Shown here piece by piece: positions 6,082-12,424 of a DNA stretch of 12,424 nucleotides. How positions within the stretch are numbered: the first letter of the stretch is position 1; each line of letters starts with the position of its first letter. The notes under the pieces are model-generated. The model made no database searches. It saw only the letters and a list, made by a program, of their open reading frames with translations, and was not told where the DNA came from. The position numbers and the translations under genes were made by a program. The DNA is from an uncultured bacterium (lineage in GTDB: Bacteria; Bacillota; Clostridia; Lachnospirales; Lachnospiraceae). Where the stretch lies: NCBI GenBank assembly GCA_937893485.1, contig CALBJL010000077.1, forward strand, positions 1-12,424, given 5' to 3'.

Positions 6082-8754
6082 ATGGCTGTGAAAAAGTCTG
6101 AATTATATTCACTCCTGTGGGAGGCCTGTAATAAATTAAGAGGCGGTGTGGAACCGTCAAGGTATAAAGATTATGTGCTTGTACTGTTGTTCTTTAAGTA
6201 CGTATCTGATAGATATAAGGGACAACCATTTGCTGAATTTACGGTAAGTCAGGGAGCATCTTTTGATGACCTGATTGCCGCTAAAGGCAAAAGTGATATT
6301 GGTGAACGGGTAGACAAGATTCTTCAGAAATTCCTGGAGGACAATAGACTGCAGGGTTCTCTACCAGATGTCAGTTTCAACAATCGTGAGGAGCTTGGTT
6401 CTGGAAAGGAACTGGTAGATAGAGTGAGCGGCCTGATTGGTGTGTTCCAGAATCCTGCCATTGACTTTAAAAACAACCGAGCCAGCGGTGATGATATCAT
6501 CGGTGATGCCTATGAGTATTTCATGATGAAGTTTGCGCAGGAATCTGGTAAGAGCAAGGGACAGTTCTATACACCAAGTGAGGTGTCTCGCATTATTGCC
6601 CGCCTGATCGGTATTGGTGACATCAAGCGGATGCCTAACAAAAAATGGACTCTGCACGATCCAGCCGCAGGCAGTGGAAGCCTCCTCATCCGGGCGGCAG
6701 ATGAAGCGCCTGTGGATGAAAATGGTGATTCTATTGTGACTATTTTCGGACAGGAAAAATACCCGGATACTGCTGGCTTGGCAAAGATGAATTTTGTCTT
6801 GCACAACAAGGGAACCGGTGAAATAAAGAGTGGCAATACGCTGGCAGATCCGCAGTACTTGGATGAGTTCGGTGAATTAAAGAAGTTTGATTTTATCGTT
6901 ATGAATCCGCCTTTCTCCGATAAAGATTGGACAGACGGTATTACGACTACAAAGGATAAGTTCAAAAGATTTGATGGCTTCGGCATTCCTCCGGAAAAGA
7001 ACGGTGACTATGCGTGGTTTCTTCATGTCCTAAAAGCACTGGACAGCAACGGAAAGGCAGGTATTATCCTTCCACATGGTGTGTTGTTTAGAGGAAATGC
7101 AGAGGAGAGTATCCGTATCGAGGTATTGAAGAAAAAATACATTAAGGGAATCGTCAGCCTTCCGGGTAACCTGTTTTATGGCACTGGCATTCCTGCCTGC
7201 ATTATCATCATCGACAAGGAGAATGCAGATGAACGGGATGGTATTTTTCTGATCGATGCCAGTCGTGGATACAAGAAGGATGGAAATAAAAACAGATTGC
7301 GGGAACAGGATATTGAAAAGATCGTTCAGACCTTTACCCACAGACTTGAGATCAAGGGTTATTCTCGTTTTGTTAAATATAGTGATATTTTAGAGGATAA
7401 CGGGGGTAATCTAAACATTCCGCGTTACATTCAGAAAATAGATGATACTCTGCCGCAGAATATTGCAGCACATCTGAAGGGCGGAATTCCGGGAACTGAT
7501 GTGGAATCGTTAAAGCGACTGTGGGCCATCTCCCCTGACTTAAAGTTGCAGATTTTCAAGTGTATCGATGAGATACATGATGTATATAATCTTGCATTGC
7601 CTTCTGCTTCCATTGAAACAGTGATTGGGCAGGATGGTAATATCTGCACAGAAAAGCAGACAGAAACCGATGAGATATTTGGACAATGGCGAGAATCCGT
7701 AAAGGATATTTTGCTTGGCATTGATTCGGGAACAAATCCGAAAGAGCTGATCCGTACCATCTCGGTCATGTTGCTCCATGCTTATGGGGCCACCAGACTT
7801 TTGGACAATTATGATGTTTACTGGAACGCAAAGCTCCAGGATGATGTGTATGTCATCAAGGCCGGCGGTTACGAGGTAGGAAGAGAAATCGAGTATGTAT
7901 ATGCACAGAAGAAGGCAAAGGATGAGAGTGGAGAAACTATCACAGTAGATGACACGTCAAAAGTGAAGTATTTTGATGGAGCGCTGATTCCGAGAGAATT
8001 GATTGAATCTGTGTATTTTGCAGAGGAATTGTCCGCCATTAATGCTTTGCTGGAACAGTCCGCAACGCTGGAATCTGAACTGGATGAAATGCGGGAAGAA
8101 GAATCCGGAGATGATGGACTGCTAAAGGAAGCACTGAACGATAAAGGAGACAGCATTCCAAAAGCGAAGCTGAACGCACGTATTAAAGAATTAGATGCGA
8201 AAAAAACATCGAAGGCTATGAGCGTTTTGACACAGTTAGTGGCTCTTTTTGACGCGGGGAAAACTGTCGAGATGGAAGCACTGATCAAAACTGTACCGGA
8301 AGTAAAGACGTTTGATCTTCGCAATAAAAATGGTACTTTTGGTAAGGCAAAGCTGAAAGCTGCACTGAAAGTTGCAGCGGAATCTGCAGTTGTACCGGAA
8401 ATCTATCTGGATGAATACGCAGCGCTGATAGCTTATGCGGAAAAATCAGCAGAAAAAGATACCGTAGATAAAGAACTGAAAGAAGCTCGAAACGCCTTGG
8501 ATGACAAGGTTGAAGCTAAGTATAGCGAGCTTTCCATTGAGGAAATTAAGCATCTTCTGTTTGATCTCAAATGGATGGCAAAGCTGGAGGCTGATATTTG
8601 TGATGAAGTTGAGCAGGTGCTGAACAGCCTGTCCTCTAAGGTTCTTCTGATTGCCAAGCGGTATGAGCATACACTTGGAGAAATCGAGGATAGAACTACA
8701 AAATCAAGGGCGGCGGTTATAGCAGCACTGGAAAGGATGGGATACAAATGGTAA
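6082..8754 (+). CDS. hsdM: Type I restriction-modification DNA methyltransferase subunit HsdM, long form
   Basis: An 890-residue N6-adenine methyltransferase subunit. It has a helical HsdM N-domain (about 1-150, beginning SELYSLLWEACNKLRGG), the SAM-binding motif DPAAGSGS (193-200) and the catalytic motif NPPF (275-278). The classic part ends near 450-480. Beyond that lie about 400 extra residues: a region with YDVYWNAKLQDDVYVI, the segment IPRELIESVYFAEE, a charged, coiled-coil-prone stretch (about 645-720), and an end region YSELSIEEIKHLLFDLKWM (from 814) finishing in GYKW. From memory, a subset of type I systems carries similar long HsdM proteins, so the extension is probably native and not a recent fusion. 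With HsdS it should methylate adenines in a bipartite target on host DNA. An AAGAGG motif lies only 3 bases before the ATG, which is short; a GGAG 13 bases upstream is an alternative. The gene overlaps hsdS by 7 bases. Confidence 0.94.
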   Translation: MAVKKSELYSLLWEACNKLRGGVEPSRYKDYVLVLLFFKYVSDRYKGQPFAEFTVSQGASFDDLIAAKGKSDIGERVDKILQKFLEDNRLQGSLPDVSFNNREELGSGKELVDRVSGLIGVFQNPAIDFKNNRASGDDIIGDAYEYFMMKFAQESGKSKGQFYTPSEVSRIIARLIGIGDIKRMPNKKWTLHDPAAGSGSLLIRAADEAPVDENGDSIVTIFGQEKYPDTAGLAKMNFVLHNKGTGEIKSGNTLADPQYLDEFGELKKFDFIVMNPPFSDKDWTDGITTTKDKFKRFDGFGIPPEKNGDYAWFLHVLKALDSNGKAGIILPHGVLFRGNAEESIRIEVLKKKYIKGIVSLPGNLFYGTGIPACIIIIDKENADERDGIFLIDASRGYKKDGNKNRLREQDIEKIVQTFTHRLEIKGYSRFVKYSDILEDNGGNLNIPRYIQKIDDTLPQNIAAHLKGGIPGTDVESLKRLWAISPDLKLQIFKCIDEIHDVYNLALPSASIETVIGQDGNICTEKQTETDEIFGQWRESVKDILLGIDSGTNPKELIRTISVMLLHAYGATRLLDNYDVYWNAKLQDDVYVIKAGGYEVGREIEYVYAQKKAKDESGETITVDDTSKVKYFDGALIPRELIESVYFAEELSAINALLEQSATLESELDEMREEESGDDGLLKEALNDKGDSIPKAKLNARIKELDAKKTSKAMSVLTQLVALFDAGKTVEMEALIKTVPEVKTFDLRNKNGTFGKAKLKAALKVAAESAVVPEIYLDEYAALIAYAEKSAEKDTVDKELKEARNALDDKVEAKYSELSIEEIKHLLFDLKWMAKLEADICDEVEQVLNSLSSKVLLIAKRYEHTLGEIEDRTTKSRAAVIAALERMGYKW

Positions 8755-9944
8755 CTTATCCTGAAAACTGGATACCAATGAAGCTGAAAGATCTGGGGTG
8801 TATTCAAATGTGCCGCAGAATATTTCAAAGTCAAACAAAAGCGTATGGAGAAATACCTTTTTATAAAATAAGTACATTTGGGGATAAAGCAGATTCATAT
8901 ATACCGGAAGAGTTATATAAAAGATATAAAATGTTATATCCTTACCCAGAAAAGGGAGATGTTTTGATTTCTGCAGCTGGAACCATTGGAAAAACTATCA
9001 TTTTTGATGGTAAAGATGCATATTTTCAGGATTCTAATATTGTATGGTTGAAGGTTAACGATAAAATAGATCGCAATTTTTTGTGGTGGTTTTATCGTTC
9101 TTATCCTTGGAATGCTTTAGAGGGGACAACCATCCAAAGGTTGTATAACAACATCATTCTCAATACAGAGATACATTTGCCGGAAAAAACAGAGCAAATT
9201 AATATTGCAAAGACTCTTTCTAAATTTGACACTTACATCGATGACCTCGCCGAACTGATTGAGAAAAAGCGCAACATCCGCGATGGGGCATTGGAAGATT
9301 TGATATGCCAGAGAACACGCATGGAGGGCTTTACAGGAGAATGGGCGAACGTATCTTTTAATCAGGTTATAACACCAAAGGCCAGAATTGGTTGGCAGGG
9401 ATTGAAGAAGTACGAGTATCTGAAGAGTGGATATAGCTACTTGATTGGAGGCACAGATTTTGAACACGGGACAGTGAGTCTTGATAATATTTCATTTGTT
9501 TCACAAGAACGGTATGATATGGATGTAAATATTCAGGTTTCTGAAAACGATGTTTTGGTAACAAAGGATGGAACCATTGGAAAGGTAGCCATTGTTCCTT
9601 GTTTAGAAAAGCCTGCAACATTGAATAGCGGTGTGTTCGTCTTTAGGACAAATGACAGATTGATGCCAACATTCCTTTACCGTGTACTGCTATCTTCGGT
9701 ATTTAAAGGTTTTATTGATACATTGTCTGCCGGGTCAACAATCAAGCATTTATATCAGAAAGACTTAAAAGACTTTGAATTTAAGATGCCTGTGGACTTA
9801 GAGGAACAGAAAGCAATTGCAGATGTTCTTACAGCTATGGATGAAGAAGTTGAAGCCTTGGAAAACGAACAAAATAAAATGATTCAAATCAGAGAAGGTG
9901 CGATGGATGACCTGTTAACAGGACGCATCCGTCTGAATTTATAG
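8748..9944 (+). CDS. hsdS: Type I restriction-modification specificity subunit HsdS
   Basis: A 398-residue protein with the normal two-half layout. Target recognition domain 1 spans about 1-148, conserved helical spacer 1 about 149-195 (EQINIAKTLSKFDTYIDDL onward), target recognition domain 2 about 199-350 and conserved helix 2 about 352-398. The two halves share the order GTIGK, then a strand region, then the helical spacer ending in GALEDLI or GAMDDLLTGRIRL. Each target recognition domain reads one half of the bipartite DNA target, and the helices set the spacing and bind HsdM. The ATG lies inside the hsdM end (ATGGTAA overlap), with AAAGGA 10 bases upstream, indicating translational coupling. 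GC of the first recognition domain is about 32% by hand count (8821-9180) against about 48% in spacer 1. This fits exchange of recognition domains between strains. The recognition sequence cannot be predicted from this alone. Both halves are intact. Confidence 0.94.
   Translation: MVTYPENWIPMKLKDLGCIQMCRRIFQSQTKAYGEIPFYKISTFGDKADSYIPEELYKRYKMLYPYPEKGDVLISAAGTIGKTIIFDGKDAYFQDSNIVWLKVNDKIDRNFLWWFYRSYPWNALEGTTIQRLYNNIILNTEIHLPEKTEQINIAKTLSKFDTYIDDLAELIEKKRNIRDGALEDLICQRTRMEGFTGEWANVSFNQVITPKARIGWQGLKKYEYLKSGYSYLIGGTDFEHGTVSLDNISFVSQERYDMDVNIQVSENDVLVTKDGTIGKVAIVPCLEKPATLNSGVFVFRTNDRLMPTFLYRVLLSSVFKGFIDTLSAGSTIKHLYQKDLKDFEFKMPVDLEEQKAIADVLTAMDEEVEALENEQNKMIQIREGAMDDLLTGRIRLNL
8978..9583 (+). repeat. 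In-register repeat between the two halves of hsdS
   Basis: TGGAACCATTGGAAA occurs exactly at 8978-8992 and 9569-9583. GATGTTTTG occurs exactly 20 bases before each copy (8958 and 9549). Both encode the equivalent loop (GTIGK) of the two recognition domains. The interval is given as the whole span between the two copies. The shared DNA could support recombination between halves, but it is short and may only reflect conserved protein sequence. Confidence 0.6.
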
Positions 9945-9956
9945 GGAGGTACGAGA

Positions 9957-12424
9957 ATGGCAACGGTAGATCCTGAGAAAAAATTACAAAGCAGAGTCCT
10001 GCATTGGCTCAAAGATGATTTGGGCTACACCTATATCGGAGATTTGAGGGATATCGATAATACTCCAATCAAGGAAGATTTGCTTTCGGCAAATCTGAAA
10101 AAGCGCGGCTATACCGATGACCAGATTAAGACAGCTATAGGAGAGCTGGTAACCAAGGCTGGTAATCAGGTGGACACCTTATATCAGATCAACCGCAGTG
10201 TCTATTCTCTGCTCCGTTATGGACGTCAGGGTACAAAGGATGCACATGGTAATAGACCTACGGTTCACTATATCGATTGGGTGAATCCTGAAAACAACGA
10301 TTTTGCTGTTGCCCAGGAAGTGACGGTTTTATGTGCAAATCATCGAGAACACAAACGTCCTGATGTTGTGCTGTATGTTAACGGCATTGCAATGGGTATG
10401 TTTGAACTAAAAAAATCCTGTGTTAGCGTTGGAAACGGTATTCGTCAGCTTCTGACAAACCAAAAGCGTGAAAATATCCTGAATTTCTTTAGCGCAGCCC
10501 AGATTCTTTTTGCAGGAAATGAGGCAGAAGGATTGCATTATGGTACGATCAATACCTCGCAGAAATTTTACCTCAAATGGAAAGAAGATAAAAAGGCAGC
10601 AGATGATCTGTCGGCAGAAATCAAATTGCTACAGGTCAAGGAGGTTAACCGTCTGAGAGATGGCGTAGTTTCTATGTGCCAGAAGGAGCGTTTTCTTTCG
10701 TTGATTCATGATTTTATTATTTTCGATGCAGGAATCAAGAAGGTCGCACGACACAATCAGTATTTTGCAAATCTGGCGGCACGGAAACGAATTCAGGACG
10801 GCGAGGGCGGTATCATCTGGAATACACAGGGTTCTGGCAAATCCTTAATCATGGTATGGCTGACAAAGTGGATTATCGAGAATATTGCAGATAGTCGTGT
10901 TGTTGTAATCACAGACCGAGAAGAGCTGGACACCCAAATCAGAGATCAGTTTGTTGATGTGGATGAAAAGGTACGCAGAGCAAAGAGTTGTGCAGACCTT
11001 CGGACAATCTTGGATAAAAACGAGGATTCTATCATCTGTTCGCTGATTCATAAATATGGACACAACGCAGGAAACCAGTCTGATATCGACCAGTATCGGA
11101 AGGAGCTTCTGAAAGACCTGCCGAAGGATTTTAAGGCGAAGGGCAATATTGTAGCCTTCATTGACGAATGCCATCGTACAAATTCCGGCAAGCTGCATGA
11201 AGCAGTTAAGACGCTTATGCCAGATGCCATACTGATTGGCTTCACCGGGACACCGTTATTGAAAACAGATAAAAAGTCCAGCATCGAAACTTTCGGTACA
11301 TACATTCACACATATAAATTTGATGAAGGCGTAGAAGATGGAATTGTCCTTGATCTGCGCTATGAAGCACGCGATGTGGATCAAGACCTTTCGAGTCAGG
11401 ATAAAGTCGACTTGTGGTTTGAAAACAAAACAAGGGGTCTGACAGAACGGGCAAAACAGCAGCTCAAACAGAGCTGGACATCAATCAACAAGCTCTACAG
11501 TTCCAAACAGAGGCTTGAAAAAATTGCATCTGATATCGTGTTCGATATGAGCCTAAAGCCGAGACTTAAAGATGACCGCGGAACTGCTATGCTTGTTGCA
11601 AACAGTATTTATGAGGCTTGCAGATACTGGGAAATCTTTATGAGCATGGGATTTACTAAGTGTGCCATCGTCACATCATACGAACCGACAACGCAAAGTG
11701 TCAGAACGGCAACTTATGATCCTATGCAGGAGAGCGAGGACGAGTACAAGAAGAAAATATACGAACGAATGCTCAATGGCAAAAAGCTGTCTGAATTCGA
11801 AGAAGAAGTAAAGGTTAAATTTATTGATGAGCCGGCGCAGATGAAACTGCTGATTGTAGTGGATAAACTGCTGACTGGCTTTGATGCTCCGAGTGCAACT
11901 TATCTATATATTGATAAATCCATGCGCGATCATGATCTTTTCCAGGCTATTTGTCGTGTTAACCGACCGGATGGAGAAGACAAGGATTATGGATACATTG
12001 TAGATTATATGGATTTGTTCCGCAATGTGCAGCTTGCTGTAGCGGATTATACCTCAGAGGCGTTTGACGGATATGATAAAGAAGATGTCGAAGGTCTGAT
12101 TAAAAATCGCTACGATGAGGCAAATTCTGAATTGACAGGAACATTGTCATCATTGGATGCACTGGTCGAAAATGTTCCGGCACCGCAGGCAGATACAGAT
12201 TACATAGAATATTTTTGTGGCGAGGATAGCGAAAGTGATGAGAAGACTGCTCGGAGGGATACTCTTTATGGGCTGACAGCGTCTCTTTCTCGTTCTTTTG
12301 CAAATTGTTGCGATCGACTTGTATCAGATTATGGATATACAGAGGAGGATGTCGAGCATCTGCGCAGAGAGATTTCAGGATATAACAAAATCAAGGAAAT
12401 GATTAAACTGGCAAGTTGCGATTA
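9957..12424 (+). CDS. hsdR: Type I restriction endonuclease subunit HsdR, 3'-partial
   Basis: The frame opens at the ATG at 9957 after GGAGGT (9945-9950), 12 bases after the hsdS stop. It stays open for 822 codons to the window edge, with no internal stop when translated by eye. The N-terminal nuclease domain shows D136 and E150-L-K152 (RPDVVLYVNG, then FELKK), the PD-(D/E)xK pattern that cuts DNA. The superfamily 2 translocase follows: Walker A TQGSGKS (290-296), DECH box (403-406), FTGTP (429-433), DKLLTGFDAP and the motif VI-like FQAICRVNR (662-670). It uses ATP to pull DNA through the HsdM2-HsdS complex and cuts distant unmethylated DNA. The C-terminal helical region that docks on the methyltransferase is only partly present. 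HsdR proteins usually run to about 1000 residues or more, so roughly a fifth is probably beyond the window. No frameshift or motif loss is seen, so the system looks functional as far as visible. Confidence 0.94.
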   Translation, partial: MATVDPEKKLQSRVLHWLKDDLGYTYIGDLRDIDNTPIKEDLLSANLKKRGYTDDQIKTAIGELVTKAGNQVDTLYQINRSVYSLLRYGRQGTKDAHGNRPTVHYIDWVNPENNDFAVAQEVTVLCANHREHKRPDVVLYVNGIAMGMFELKKSCVSVGNGIRQLLTNQKRENILNFFSAAQILFAGNEAEGLHYGTINTSQKFYLKWKEDKKAADDLSAEIKLLQVKEVNRLRDGVVSMCQKERFLSLIHDFIIFDAGIKKVARHNQYFANLAARKRIQDGEGGIIWNTQGSGKSLIMVWLTKWIIENIADSRVVVITDREELDTQIRDQFVDVDEKVRRAKSCADLRTILDKNEDSIICSLIHKYGHNAGNQSDIDQYRKELLKDLPKDFKAKGNIVAFIDECHRTNSGKLHEAVKTLMPDAILIGFTGTPLLKTDKKSSIETFGTYIHTYKFDEGVEDGIVLDLRYEARDVDQDLSSQDKVDLWFENKTRGLTERAKQQLKQSWTSINKLYSSKQRLEKIASDIVFDMSLKPRLKDDRGTAMLVANSIYEACRYWEIFMSMGFTKCAIVTSYEPTTQSVRTATYDPMQESEDEYKKKIYERMLNGKKLSEFEEEVKVKFIDEPAQMKLLIVVDKLLTGFDAPSATYLYIDKSMRDHDLFQAICRVNRPDGEDKDYGYIVDYMDLFRNVQLAVADYTSEAFDGYDKEDVEGLIKNRYDEANSELTGTLSSLDALVENVPAPQADTDYIEYFCGEDSESDEKTARRDTLYGLTASLSRSFANCCDRLVSDYGYTEEDVEHLRREISGYNKIKEMIKLASCD

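Noticed and set aside
7869..8324. Minus-strand ORF of 151 aa, serine-rich
   Set aside because: It is a shadow of the charged region of hsdM, where Glu/Lys/Asp codons read as Ser/Phe in reverse. It has no domain.
5834..12424. BREX, DISARM or another newer defence system instead of type I restriction
   Set aside because: No PglZ, BrxC, DrmA or similar gene is visible. HsdM, HsdS and HsdR motifs are all classical.

Overview
The window looks like chromosomal DNA from a Gram-positive Clostridia species, most likely Lachnospiraceae. The evidence is strong GGAGG-type ribosome binding sites, a YhaM-type exoribonuclease, a clostridial-style RlmD methyltransferase and moderate GC content. The genus cannot be fixed from the sequence alone. 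All supported genes are on the + strand.

Region 1 (1-5292) is a tightly packed housekeeping cluster with gaps of only 4, 36 and 17 bases. It holds the C-terminal part of a sensor histidine kinase, a membrane-anchored trypsin/HtrA-like protein with a PDZ domain, a YhaM-like 3'-5' exoribonuclease and an RlmD-type 23S rRNA uracil-C5 methyltransferase. The HtrA-like protein appears to be a pseudoprotease, because all three catalytic-triad positions are substituted. The RlmD core has two departures from the family: a roughly 50-residue low-complexity insertion, and a C-terminal extension of about 95 residues. GC content drops abruptly from about 62% to about 41% (hand count) at the start of that extension.

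Region 2 (5293-5833) is intergenic. It starts with a strong terminator hairpin (5338-5391), followed by an AT-rich stretch of about 440 bases that ends in a very good sigma-A promoter (TTGAAA, 17 bp, extended -10 TATGAT). Two near-identical ATGATWTAG repeats, one helical turn apart, overlap the -10 element and the probable start site.

Region 3 (5834 to the end) is a type I restriction-modification operon. The gene order is a small excisionase/MerR-type helix-turn-helix protein, hsdM (890 aa, long form with a coiled-coil C-terminus), hsdS (two target recognition domains, overlapping the hsdM stop) and hsdR (open to the window edge, 822 codons visible). HsdM and HsdS would form the methyltransferase that marks host DNA, and HsdR adds the ATP-driven translocase and nuclease that cuts unmarked DNA. 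The small HTH protein is a plausible regulator of the operon.

The most interesting reading is that the left boundary of a genomic island lies inside the 3' end of rlmD, so that the incoming DNA replaced or extended the end of rlmD and brought the restriction system with it. No integrase is visible in the window, so this remains a hypothesis. I see no wholly new multi-gene system. The best unexplained items are the rlmD junction, the dead protease and the control region of the restriction operon.
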